DNA of 64,000 nt from an uncultured Eubacteriales bacterium (GTDB taxonomy: Bacteria; Bacillota; Clostridia; Oscillospirales; CAG-272), in NCBI GenBank assembly GCA_934467415.1, contig CAKSLQ010000001.1, positions 1-64,000 of the forward strand, written 5' to 3'. How positions within the stretch are numbered: position 1 is the stretch's first letter; every line of letters begins with the position of its first letter. A program made the position numbers and the translations under genes. The notes below the pieces were generated by a model that saw only the letters and a program-made list of their open reading frames with translations, searched no databases and was not told the DNA's origin. Positions 1 to 7,350 of the stretch are shown one piece after another.

Positions 1-65
1 ACAGGATTCGAACCTGCGGCATCCTGCTCCCAAAGCAGGCGCGCTACCAACTGCGCTACACCCGG
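1..65 (-). tRNA. tRNA-Pro (anticodon TGG), 3' end cut by window edge
   Basis: On the minus strand the tRNA starts at 65 with acceptor CCGGGTG, followed by TA, D arm, anticodon stem CCTGC, loop TTTGGGA (anticodon TGG) and stem GCAGG, then a T-loop GGTTCGAATCC. The window ends before the 3' acceptor strand, so the gene is partial here. Confidence 0.9.
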
Positions 66-96
66 TTATTCAGTTTTTTATCCGGCTGGTCGTATT

Positions 97-135
97 CTCC
101 CAAAGCAAGCGCGCTACCAACTGCGCCACACCCCG
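97..135 (-). pseudogene. 5' half of a tRNA-Pro, truncated after the anticodon loop
   Basis: Reading minus from 135, acceptor CGGGGTG, D arm and anticodon loop TTTGGGA match the neighbouring tRNA-Pro almost base for base. After the loop the sequence diverges: there is no matching 3' anticodon stem, no TTCGA T-loop and no acceptor partner. It lies just upstream of the intact tRNA-Pro in the same orientation, so it is probably a partial duplication or recombination scar. Confidence 0.75.
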
Positions 136-252
136 ATTTGTCACCGTATCAGTATAGCAGAATGCGGAAAAAAAGTCAAGCGGCGAGGCTAAATAAAGCG
201 GGATGAAATGGGAATAATAGCAGCAAACGGTTGAATCGGGACGGTGAATGAA

Positions 253-1971
253 ATGAATCCGGAAGCGGCGGCAAAACAGCGCACGGCGGCAGCGCGGCGG
301 AATCTTTCCGCATTATGTGCGGCCGCGCTTTGCGTGTTGTGGTTTTTCGGCGTCTTCGGCTTGCCGCTGCCGAGCGGCGTATGCCCGCGCGTAAATCCGT
401 CCGGGTACTGCATGGCGCAGATTTTGCTGTTTCTCCCGATTTTGTCCGCCGCATTGCCAATCCTGAAGAGCGGTGTGCGTGCGATGCGCGCCGTGCGGCC
501 GGATGCGGCTGCGCTGCTTCTGTCGGCAACGGCGGCCGCCTTGGCGGATGCTGCGCTCCTGGCGGTGCGTGTCGCGCTTGCGGCGGACGACGGAGCGCTT
601 TTGACAGCAAGCCGCCTTGCGGCAGAATCGCCGCTCCCGATGCCCGGCACGGCGCTGGCGGCAGCGGCCTTCGCGGCGCGCCGCAAGGATTGGCAGGCAT
701 TGCGGACGGTCATGCACACCTGCCGGATCCTTCTTCCGTGTCTCGGAGTGCTTTTCTTCGGCATCTGCGGCATGGGGCTGCTGCGCGGCGCCGGATTTGC
801 CGCGGCGATGCATACGGCGCTTCTTGTGCTTTCACTCGGCGCGCCGCCGTCGCTCCTGCTTGCCGCACCGCTGCTTGCCTTTGCGGCGGGGAAGCGCACC
901 GCCCGGCCGCTGCCTTGCAGAGACTGGGAAGAACTCGGCGCGGCGACGGCGATTTGCTTTGATGATGCCGCCATGCGGGAGGCCGCGCCGTCACTGGACG
1001 ATCTGTATGTGACGGCCGGCAGCAAGACGGCCTTGCTGGCCGCGGCAGCAGCGCTCGCCGACGGTGCGGAGAATCCGTATGCAGCGGCGCTGCAGGATGC
1101 GGCCGCATATCTCGGACTGCGGCTGCCGCACGCAGCGCACGGACCTGCACCGACGGAGGGCTTTGGCGGAACGGTGCATCGCCGCGCATGGCGCTTTGTA
1201 CCGGATGGCGCCGATGCGCCAGAGCTGATTCGCCGCACCGATTTCGGCGGCAGACAGGCGCTGTATGCCTTTGCCGACGGTGCATTTTGCGGCGTACTGC
1301 TGTTTGCAAACGCGCCGCTCCCGGACGCCGCTGCCGCGCAGGCTTGCCTGCGCGCGGAAGGACTTGCCGTGACGGTCGGCGACCGGCAGACAAATCCGCG
1401 CAAGCGGCGCGAAAAAGTCTTGCATGTGACGCGGGATGGTGCTACAATAAGATTGACAAATGCGGACGAAACGTTTTCGATGCATGTTCCGACACCTGCG
1501 GCGCTTGCGGAAACGGTTCTGCTTGCCCGGCGCATGACAGCGGCGCTCCGCACAGCTGTCGGCGTTTCGGCGGCGGCGCTGCTGCTCTGCGTGCTTTTGG
1601 CGGCCGATGTCGGCAGCCTCGGCGCGGCGTCGCTCACCGCGGCGGCGACGATACGGTTGGCAGCGACGGTAACGGTTCTGCTTTTGTCGTGCTTTGTGCG
1701 GCGGATGCCGCCGCCGGAAATTCATGTTGAAGAGGAGAGACCGGCTATGTTCGGAAAAGTCAATTATACCATCCATGTAGAGGGCATGTCTTGCTCGCAC
1801 TGCGCGGCGCATGTCAAAACTGCGCTCGAATCCATTCGCGGTGTCAGTGCCGATGTTGTGCTGGACGAAAAGGTCGCGCATGTCAAGTGCCCGGCTGCGC
1901 TGGACGAAAAGCAGCTTGCCGCAGCTGTGACGGAAGCAGGCTTCACGGTCGCTTCCGTTGAGCGCGTATGA
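253..1971 (+). CDS. Degenerate CopA-like P1B-type ATPase with C-terminal HMA domain
   Basis: The 572-residue protein follows the order of a copper P-type ATPase but lacks its catalytic parts. N-terminal helices resemble the CopA region before the actuator domain (GLPLP, then NPSGYCMAQILLFLPIL near 48-63). The actuator domain with TGE is absent. The CPC helix appears as SLGAPPSLLLAAP with CPC replaced by GAP near 196. The DKTGT site appears as FDDAAM near 236, and the N-domain SEHP as AENP near 272. A GDGxND hinge is not found. A final helix pair precedes an intact HMA domain (about 499-572) with GMSCSHC. Family normal length is 700-850 residues. I chose ATG 253, preceded by GGTGA; GTG 244 is possible. 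It overlaps the next gene by four bases. It is unlikely to pump metal; metal sensing or buffering is inference. Confidence 0.72.
   Translation: MNPEAAAKQRTAAARRNLSALCAAALCVLWFFGVFGLPLPSGVCPRVNPSGYCMAQILLFLPILSAALPILKSGVRAMRAVRPDAAALLLSATAAALADAALLAVRVALAADDGALLTASRLAAESPLPMPGTALAAAAFAARRKDWQALRTVMHTCRILLPCLGVLFFGICGMGLLRGAGFAAAMHTALLVLSLGAPPSLLLAAPLLAFAAGKRTARPLPCRDWEELGAATAICFDDAAMREAAPSLDDLYVTAGSKTALLAAAAALADGAENPYAAALQDAAAYLGLRLPHAAHGPAPTEGFGGTVHRRAWRFVPDGADAPELIRRTDFGGRQALYAFADGAFCGVLLFANAPLPDAAAAQACLRAEGLAVTVGDRQTNPRKRREKVLHVTRDGATIRLTNADETFSMHVPTPAALAETVLLARRMTAALRTAVGVSAAALLLCVLLAADVGSLGAASLTAAATIRLAATVTVLLLSCFVRRMPPPEIHVEEERPAMFGKVNYTIHVEGMSCSHCAAHVKTALESIRGVSADVVLDEKVAHVKCPAALDEKQLAAAVTEAGFTVASVERV
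1733..1971 (+). other. Possible internal translation start giving a free CopZ-like copper chaperone
   Basis: In frame within the previous gene, AGGAG (1733-1737) lies 9 bases before ATG 1747. Initiation there would give a 74-residue protein consisting only of the HMA domain with GMSCSHC, close to the size of free CopZ chaperones (about 68-75 residues). The two-product reading is inference from the ribosome binding site and the domain boundary. Confidence 0.45.
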
Positions 1972-2630
1972 ATCGGCGCGCCGCCCGTGCGGCGGCGCTG
2001 CTCGCTCTGCTCCTGTCTGTCTGCGTGTCGCTGTCCGGCTGCGGGTTTTATGCGCTGCTCGGCATTGATACGCACGATTACGAGAGCGAGGCGCGCCTCG
2101 GCACACTGCCGGACGACGGCGAGGTCGCGGACGAGATCCGCAGCATGCTTTCAATGCTGTTCCAGAATACGCCGTATCTTACGCCGTTCGACTCACCCGC
2201 CGCGGCGGCGAAGCTGTATCGCGACGGCATTCTTTGCGCGGTGCTCGGCAGCAACTACGCCAAGTACAATGCCAACAACGAGCTGATCGACGAGACGCGC
2301 CGCCTCTATCCGACGCTGGAGATCACCACGGTGATCCCCGCCGTGGACTTCGAGAGCACGGTGTATCGCTGCTTCGGCGGCACGGCGAGCGTCTCCAATG
2401 CGTCGACGCCGCTGTTTACCTATCTGGATCGCGTGGATGCCTATATTTCGGCCGGCATCGGTGTGAACAATACGGCGGCGGTGACGATCACCGAGCTGTA
2501 TGAGACCGAGAACACCTATGTCTGCCGCTTCTTTGCCGTGATGAACGGAGAGACCTCGGACGCCTACCGTTTGCTTCTGATGAAGCGGGACGACGGCACG
2601 TTCTACATGCGCAAGCTCACCGCCGAATAA
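1968..2630 (+). CDS. Predicted lipoprotein of unknown function
   Basis: This 220-residue protein has a type II signal peptide: basic start, leucine-rich core and lipobox LSGC near residue 25, so it should be lipidated and anchored outside the cytoplasmic membrane. Its ATGA start overlaps the stop of the HMA-containing gene, so the two are translationally coupled. The mature part is acidic with no repeat and no motif I recognise. A strong hairpin terminator follows directly. The coupling suggests a shared role with the upstream membrane protein, but nothing in this sequence shows metal binding; only the lipobox cysteine stands out. Confidence 0.8.
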   Translation: MNRRAARAAALLALLLSVCVSLSGCGFYALLGIDTHDYESEARLGTLPDDGEVADEIRSMLSMLFQNTPYLTPFDSPAAAAKLYRDGILCAVLGSNYAKYNANNELIDETRRLYPTLEITTVIPAVDFESTVYRCFGGTASVSNASTPLFTYLDRVDAYISAGIGVNNTAAVTITELYETENTYVCRFFAVMNGETSDAYRLLLMKRDDGTFYMRKLTAE

Positions 2631-2631
2631 A

Positions 2632-2666
2632 AAGCAGAGACTCTTTGCAAAGTCTCTGCTTTTTTT
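2632..2666. terminator. Bidirectional intrinsic terminator
   Basis: A 9-bp stem (GCAGAGACT with AGTCTCTGC, 2634-2642 and 2651-2659) is flanked by A and T runs. It separates the converging lipoprotein gene and the DHHW/MBOAT operon. Confidence 0.85.
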
Positions 2667-3765
2667 ATTTCATGGTCTCGCTGCTGTTCAGCACGGAGGT
2701 GCTGTAAAGGAACAGGACGTCCTTGCCGTCGAAGTCGATGAATCGGCTGAGCCGATTCGGAGAGACATAGCGAATGTCCACCAGCGTGATCTTCGCGTAG
2801 CCGGAGGCGAGGAGTGGGGCAATGCTGCTGCCGAACGAGTCGCGGAAGAGAATCAGTTCGCGGTCGGTGGCCGCCGACGGATTCTCGATTGTGAGCAGCG
2901 ACTTGGAGCCGGAGAGAAAGACCTGGTACGGGTCCTTGCCGGAGAGCATCCCGGTATCGTAGACCGGGATGTAGCCGCCGGTTTCGTAGTCGTACACGCG
3001 GCAGTTTTGCAGCGTCTCGTTGGTGAGATAGACAAGCGCGTCCGCCGGAAGCGGCAGCGCCGACTGCCCGTAGTACACGCCGTAGAACGGCACATCCGAG
3101 GCGATCTGCTCATACACCGTGTCAATCGTGATGCCGAGCGCGTCTGCGAGCTTTGCGGCCACGGCGGACAGCTTCTCCTGCCGCCAGTGCGCGTCGGTTG
3201 TGTAGTAGTCGTCGATGGTCAGCGCGCCGGTGATGTCCACATAGTCCGCATAAGGCATTTTCTCGCGCAGGGCGGCGATAAATGCGGCATAGTCCATGGA
3301 CGGATAGCCGTTTGCCGCGGCGAGAAAATAGTTCTTGTCCGGAACGACCGACAGCCAAACCCGCGTGTTTGCATCCTTCAGCAGGTTCTCATAGATCCAG
3401 GTAAAACGGCTTGCCGCATAGTCGAGCGAATCCGCATGCATCGGGTAATCCAGCTTTGCCGCCTGCCCGCCCGCGATATAGATGTCGTTGTTGTCCTTTT
3501 GGCGGAGCAGGTAGAACGCGGTCATCGCCTTGAGCGTGCGGAATTTATCGCGCAGCGGAAACTGATCGAGCGACCAATCTTCAAACGCGGTCATGAATTT
3601 GCCGGAAAGGATGCTGCTCGCGCTGACGGCCGGAAACTGTGCGAGATGCCGCCGCTCGCCGGTCGATTCCTCCGCGTCGGGGAGCAGGAGGCTCCATACC
3701 GAGAAGCCGAACAGAAAGACGGCTGCAAGGAGGACCGTGACGATATTTTTGATTTTTTCAGACAT
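2665..3765 (-). CDS. DHHW/AlgJ-like SGNH-fold protein, partner of the MBOAT acyltransferase
   Basis: The 366-residue protein has one N-terminal membrane anchor (about 8-25) and an extracytoplasmic domain. TTDAHWRQE carries the Asp-x-His-Trp signature of the AlgX/AlgJ/DHHW group, and FRDSFGSS near the C-terminus supplies a serine in the typical context. In known systems this partner takes acetyl groups from an MBOAT protein and transfers them to a polysaccharide outside the membrane. The MBOAT gene ends 10 bases upstream. I chose ATG 3765 because AAGGAGGT lies just before it. It is the last gene of the ECF-sigma operon. The glycan substrate cannot be read from the sequence. Confidence 0.82.
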   Translation of the reverse strand: MSEKIKNIVTVLLAAVFLFGFSVWSLLLPDAEESTGERRHLAQFPAVSASSILSGKFMTAFEDWSLDQFPLRDKFRTLKAMTAFYLLRQKDNNDIYIAGGQAAKLDYPMHADSLDYAASRFTWIYENLLKDANTRVWLSVVPDKNYFLAAANGYPSMDYAAFIAALREKMPYADYVDITGALTIDDYYTTDAHWRQEKLSAVAAKLADALGITIDTVYEQIASDVPFYGVYYGQSALPLPADALVYLTNETLQNCRVYDYETGGYIPVYDTGMLSGKDPYQVFLSGSKSLLTIENPSAATDRELILFRDSFGSSIAPLLASGYAKITLVDIRYVSPNRLSRFIDFDGKDVLFLYSTSVLNSSETMK

Positions 3766-3775
3766 GGCGACCTCC

Positions 3776-5176
3776 TTAAAAACGGAAATACAGGAACGGA
3801 TTGAACGAGCCGTCAATCAGGAATGCGGTCGAGACGGCCAGCAGCGCGATAAGAACGACCGGTTCGGCGGCGTTGATGAGCACCGCGCCGCCCGAGGTCT
3901 TGCGGATGCGCTCGACCGCCAGCTTCGGCAGCGGCGTTGAGCCGATGATGCCGAGAATCAGCACGACGGCATAGCTGCGGAGATTGTAAAGCGCCTCAAA
4001 GGAGACGGCGGGGAGGCCGCCCGCGCCGAACATCGCGCCGATTGTTTCGCCGGCGCCGCGCAGAGAGGTGGCGTCGAACAGCACAAAGCTGATGATGACC
4101 AGCAGCATGACGTAGACATGCCCGCGTGCAGGCGCGCGCTCCAGCCACTTCTTGAGAAACAGCTTTTCCAGCACGAGCAGCACGGCAAAGAAAATGCCCC
4201 AGGCGACAAAATTCCATGCAGCACCGTGCCACAGGCCGGTGGCGGCCCAGACAACGGCGATGTTGAAGATCCAGCGTCCGCGTGGCACGCGGTTACCGCC
4301 GAGCGGGATATAGAGATAGTCACGGAACCAGCTGCCGAGCGACATGTGCCATCTGCGCCAGAACTCGGTGATGCTGCGCGAGATGAACGGATAATTGAAG
4401 TTTTCGAGAAAGTCGAAGCCGAACACATGTCCGAGGCCGATTGCCATATCGCTGTAGCCCGAGAAATCGAAATAAATGTGCAGGGTGTAGGCGACGGCGT
4501 AGAGCCAGTAGAACAGAACCGATCGCTCGTCCGTGTTTTTGAAAACGTCTACCAGCTCGCCGAGCACATTGGCCAGCAGAATCTTCTTGGACAGGCCGAT
4601 GATGAAGCGGCGGACGCCGAGCGACGTTTTAGCCGTGCTGTGTGTGCGGTTCTCAAGCTGCTCGGCGATGTCCGCATAGCGGACGATCGGCCCTGCGATC
4701 AGCTGCGGGAACATCGAAATGTACGCCGCAAGATTGACATAATTCCGCTGCGCCGAAACATCGCCGCGATAGACGTCAATGACATAGCTGACGATCTGAA
4801 ACGTGTAGAAGCTGATGCCGATGGGCAGCGCGATCTTCAGGAGCGGGATCGACAGCCTGGTGACGGCATTGAAGCTCGAGATGAAGAAGTCGGCGTATTT
4901 GCAATAGCCGAGCATTAGAAAGCTGAATACGACGGAAAGCGTGAGAAAGAGCTTTGCGCGCTTTTGACCGCGGTATTTTTCAACCAGTCTGCCGAAGATA
5001 TAGCCCTGCGTGATGGACAGAAGCATCAGGATGAGGTATTTCGGCTCGCCCCACCCGTAGAAAAACAGGCTGGACAGCAGAAGCACGCTGTTCTTCAGTT
5101 TCCGCGGGGCGACCAGATAGAGCAGCAGAACGCACGGCAGAAAGTAATACAGAAACGGTATACTTGAAAACAGCAT
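3776..5176 (-). CDS. MBOAT family O-acyltransferase (AlgI/PatA-like)
   Basis: A 466-residue polytopic membrane protein with the MBOAT core: RRWHMSLGSWFRDYLYIPLG and, about 35 residues later, GLWHGAAWNF, which contains the invariant His. The N-terminus (LFFYGWGEPKYL) is typical of AlgI/DltB-type proteins. The family moves acyl, usually acetyl, groups across the membrane for O-acetylation of alginate, peptidoglycan or other wall glycans. It sits between a lipoprotein gene (15 bases upstream) and the AlgJ-like gene (10 bases downstream). There is no dlt gene nearby, so teichoic acid D-alanylation is less likely than glycan O-acetylation. Confidence 0.93.
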   Translation of the reverse strand: MLFSSIPFLYYFLPCVLLLYLVAPRKLKNSVLLLSSLFFYGWGEPKYLILMLLSITQGYIFGRLVEKYRGQKRAKLFLTLSVVFSFLMLGYCKYADFFISSFNAVTRLSIPLLKIALPIGISFYTFQIVSYVIDVYRGDVSAQRNYVNLAAYISMFPQLIAGPIVRYADIAEQLENRTHSTAKTSLGVRRFIIGLSKKILLANVLGELVDVFKNTDERSVLFYWLYAVAYTLHIYFDFSGYSDMAIGLGHVFGFDFLENFNYPFISRSITEFWRRWHMSLGSWFRDYLYIPLGGNRVPRGRWIFNIAVVWAATGLWHGAAWNFVAWGIFFAVLLVLEKLFLKKWLERAPARGHVYVMLLVIISFVLFDATSLRGAGETIGAMFGAGGLPAVSFEALYNLRSYAVVLILGIIGSTPLPKLAVERIRKTSGGAVLINAAEPVVLIALLAVSTAFLIDGSFNPFLYFRF

Positions 5177-5191
5177 CGGCGGGCCCCGTGA

Positions 5192-5833
5192 TTATTCGAT
5201 CGGTTCGTCGAAGACGACGGAGGTTGCGGGGTAGACCGCGAGCATCGTATCGCGGAAATTGTCCACGAGGTCCTCAAGGCCGAATACGGAGACGATGTAA
5301 TTGTCCACCGTTGCGACGACGATCTTGTCCGGGAAGCCGCACATCCAGCGTCTGCCCTGGATGGCGTCACGGATGGACTGTGCCAGTGCATCCACATCGG
5401 TGCCTTCCTTTACGCGGTATGCACCGCAGGTGAAGCTGTTGCCGTTCATCATATGGAAGAGGGAAGCCGCCGCATCGATTTCGCCGATGGAAGCGGCGGG
5501 GAAGCCGGTCAGATGCTCGACGCTGTCCGCGTCCGCAAGCCCGACATTGCCGGGTGCATCGTCAACCATGTTGGCTTCGTCATAGTCGCCGCCTGCGGCA
5601 GGAAACTTGTCGTCTTCTTTGTAATTGTTCCAAATGGCGTCCAGCAGCGCCTTCGGGCTGTCCGCTGCGTCGGTCTCGGGCGCGCTTGTGCCGGTGGTCT
5701 GCTCGGCAGATGCCGTGGTGCTTTCGCCGGGCGTTGAGCCGGACGTGCTGTCCGGGGTCTTATCAGTCTTGCCGCAGGCGGCAAAGCTGAGTACAAGGGC
5801 AAGTGCGGTGAGCATCGTTACGATTTTCTTCAT
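5192..5833 (-). CDS. Predicted lipoprotein (possibly DUF4358-like)
   Basis: The 213-residue product starts with a lipoprotein signal (lipobox SFAAC, Cys about 20) and a Ser/Thr/Glu-rich linker (about 23-60), as in surface-tethered lipoproteins. The folded part (about 62-213) contains FHMMNGNSFTCGAYRVKEGTD followed by a repeat-like helix/strand unit ending PATSVVFDEPIE, which loosely resembles DUF4358 proteins. It lies between the anti-sigma gene (15 bases upstream) and the MBOAT gene, all on one strand, so it probably belongs to the same envelope-stress regulon. Family assignment is tentative. Confidence 0.75.
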   Translation of the reverse strand: MKKIVTMLTALALVLSFAACGKTDKTPDSTSGSTPGESTTASAEQTTGTSAPETDAADSPKALLDAIWNNYKEDDKFPAAGGDYDEANMVDDAPGNVGLADADSVEHLTGFPAASIGEIDAAASLFHMMNGNSFTCGAYRVKEGTDVDALAQSIRDAIQGRRWMCGFPDKIVVATVDNYIVSVFGLEDLVDNFRDTMLAVYPATSVVFDEPIE

Positions 5834-5848
5834 TTTTGTGTTCCTCCG

Positions 5849-6394
5849 TTACGGATTGATTGAATTTCGGTTTTTCTGCATGACCCAACATGCGGTCGCA
5901 GAGTCGAACGAGAGTGTCAGCGTCGTTTCGCCGACGGTCAATTGATAGGTTTCTCCGGGGTCCGGTGCGCGGACCGACCACAAGAGCGTGAGAGGGCCGC
6001 TTGCGATGCGGTCGCTTCCGGCATAGAGTGTGCGGCTGCCGCGCATGAGCTCGAACGTGCCGTTTTCGGCGGTGATGCGGGTCGCATCACGCAGATCGAG
6101 GTCGAGCGAAACGGTCAGTATGCTGCCGTCCCGCATGTACGGCTCCGCCGTGTGTGCGACGGGGGCGGCGTCCTGTACAACAACGGGCATGTCGGAGAGG
6201 GGGCTGCCGTCCAGACGCACGGTGTCGTCGGGGAAGCCGACATAGAGCAGCGTGCCGAAGAACAGCAGCATACAGGCTGCCATGGCGCAAAACCGGCGCG
6301 CCGGGAACCGGACTTTTCGCACCGCGGTGTGAGCATCGGCGATCAGATCGTCGTCGAGCTCGCCGATTGCACGCGCCAGCGCTTCGTTTTTCAC
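5849..6394 (-). CDS. Membrane anti-sigma factor (predicted)
   Basis: The 181-residue protein has a short cytoplasmic N-terminus (about 1-30), one transmembrane helix (about 33-52, MAACMLLFFGTLLYVGF) and an extracytoplasmic beta-rich domain. Its start overlaps the stop of the ECF sigma gene by four bases (ATGA), the classic arrangement for a sigma factor and its membrane anti-sigma. No zinc-binding HxxxCxxC motif is visible, so it is not a ZAS-type anti-sigma. The extracellular domain would be the sensor; its signal is unknown. The call rests on topology and gene order rather than on sequence family. Confidence 0.7.
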   Translation of the reverse strand: MKNEALARAIGELDDDLIADAHTAVRKVRFPARRFCAMAACMLLFFGTLLYVGFPDDTVRLDGSPLSDMPVVVQDAAPVAHTAEPYMRDGSILTVSLDLDLRDATRITAENGTFELMRGSRTLYAGSDRIASGPLTLLWSVRAPDPGETYQLTVGETTLTLSFDSATACWVMQKNRNSINP

Positions 6395-6951
6395 AGCGAA
6401 TACCCCTCCTTTTCAAGCTGCGCCTTCAGCCGCAGACGGCTGCGGAGCAGCATGGATTTGATCTTGCTTTCGGACGCACCCTGCCGTGCGGCGATCTCCC
6501 GCACACTCTCCGCATAGAAGTAGCGGCAGACGAAGGCGCGCCGCATCTCCGCCGGAAGCCCGCGCAGGAATGCGCTGATCTGTGCCGCAAGCGCCGAAAC
6601 GGCGGCGGAATCCTCCACCGAAACGCCTGCTGGCGTGCAGATATCCAGCTCGTCCAGCGAAAGGGCAAATTCGTCGCCTGCGCGTTTTTCGGCCTGCCGC
6701 GCCTTGTATTTGTTGAGGGCAAGGTTGCGGGCGATTCTGCCGAGAAAAGATTGCAGGACGGCGGGGCGGTGCGGCGGCATTGCGTTCCATGCCCCGAGGT
6801 ATGTATCGTTGACATTTTCCGCGCTGTCGGACTTGTCCGCCAGAATATTCATGGAGATTTTCATACAGTATGCGCCGTATTTGCAGGCGGTTTCACGGAT
6901 GGCTCTTTCCTCGCGCTGCCAATACAGTTCGACGATCTCGGTATCGTCCAT
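6391..6951 (-). CDS. ECF-type RNA polymerase sigma factor
   Basis: The 186-residue protein has sigma region 2 (ADKSDSAENVNDTYLGAWN, with the -10 recognition helix) and region 4 (LPAEMRRAFVCRYFYAESVR, then EIAARQGASESKIKSMLLR), and lacks regions 1 and 3, which defines an ECF sigma. I chose ATG 6951 because AGGAG lies 7 bases upstream. It heads the operon with the anti-sigma, lipoprotein, MBOAT and DHHW genes. By analogy to SigV-RsiV-OatA of Bacillus it may switch on wall modification under attack by lysozyme or peptides; that is inference. Two candidate promoters lie upstream, one ECF-like. Confidence 0.92.
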   Translation of the reverse strand: MDDTEIVELYWQREERAIRETACKYGAYCMKISMNILADKSDSAENVNDTYLGAWNAMPPHRPAVLQSFLGRIARNLALNKYKARQAEKRAGDEFALSLDELDICTPAGVSVEDSAAVSALAAQISAFLRGLPAEMRRAFVCRYFYAESVREIAARQGASESKIKSMLLRSRLRLKAQLEKEGYSL

Positions 6952-6990
6952 GCCAAAGCTCCTTTCTTTCAAAGTGCCATCTGCTTATAA

Positions 6991-7017
6991 TGACAACTTT
7001 TTTTCGGTTTGGTTGCA
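6991..7017 (-). promoter_or_regulatory. Candidate ECF-type autoregulatory promoter
   Basis: On the minus strand TGCAACC (7017-7011) is followed after 16 bases by GTCA (6994-6991). A -35 with the AAC core and a GTC-containing -10 at this spacing is typical of ECF promoters. It would give a leader of about 30 bases before the sigma start at 6951. Confidence 0.4.
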
Positions 7018-7070
7018 TGATCATAAAAAAATCTGAAAATTTCAATAATAGTATGCGCACTTCGGTTACC

Positions 7071-7100
7071 AGTATAGCATAAATCCGTGCTGTATGGCAA
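7071..7100 (-). promoter_or_regulatory. Sigma-A-like promoter for the ECF operon
   Basis: Minus strand TTGCCA (7100-7095), 18-bp spacer, TATACT (7076-7071) with TGC extended -10. It lies about 115 bases upstream of the sigma gene and could supply basal transcription. Confidence 0.5.
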
Positions 7101-7148
7101 GAGCCGACGCATATTCCGCGTCCGGCGGTAAAAAAAGAAAATCTTTAC

Positions 7149-7177
7149 TTGACAAACGGGGCGCGGCGCGGTATAAT
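7149..7177 (+). promoter_or_regulatory. Consensus sigma-A promoter for tRNA-Gly
   Basis: TTGACA (7149-7154), 17-bp spacer, TATAAT (7172-7177): both hexamers are perfect. The tRNA begins 11 bases after the -10. Confidence 0.92.
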
Positions 7178-7188
7178 ACCAATGTTCT

Positions 7189-7262
7189 GCGGATGTAGTT
7201 CAATGGTAGAACATCAGCTTCCCAAGCTGAATACGCGGGTTCGATTCCCGTCATCCGCTCCA
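7189..7262 (+). tRNA. tRNA-Gly (anticodon CCC), CCA encoded
   Basis: Acceptor GCGGATG pairs with CATCCGC. The anticodon loop is TTCCCAA between stems TCAGC and GCTGA, giving CCC. The T-loop GGTTCGATTCC is present and CCA is encoded at 7260-7262. Confidence 0.93.
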
Positions 7263-7297
7263 AAAAGCGGGAGATGCAGCGCATCTCCCGCTTTTTT
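7263..7297 (+). terminator. Intrinsic terminator of tRNA-Gly
   Basis: Stem AGCGGGAGATGC with GCATCTCCCGCT around loop AGC, followed by a T run at 7292-7297. Confidence 0.9.
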
Positions 7298-7306
7298 GCA
7301 ATCGCC

Positions 7307-7334
7307 TTTGGAATATATTATTTGGAATATATTA
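7307..7334 (+). repeat. Two tandem perfect 14-bp repeats upstream of 7351
   Basis: TTTGGAATATATTA occurs at 7307-7320 and again at 7321-7334, directly before the ribosome binding site of the gene at 7351. A 10/14 match occurs at 9934-9947, in the intergenic region between the AraC gene and the isomerase operon. The repeat may be a direct-repeat operator of the AraC regulator. Confidence 0.5.
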
Positions 7335-7350
7335 TAAGGAAAGGTGTGCT

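Noticed and set aside
97..135. A second functional tRNA-Pro.
   Set aside because: The 3' half has no T-loop or acceptor strand.
253..1971. An active copper-exporting P-type ATPase.
   Set aside because: The TGE, CPC and DKTGT motifs are all lost or altered, and the actuator domain is missing.
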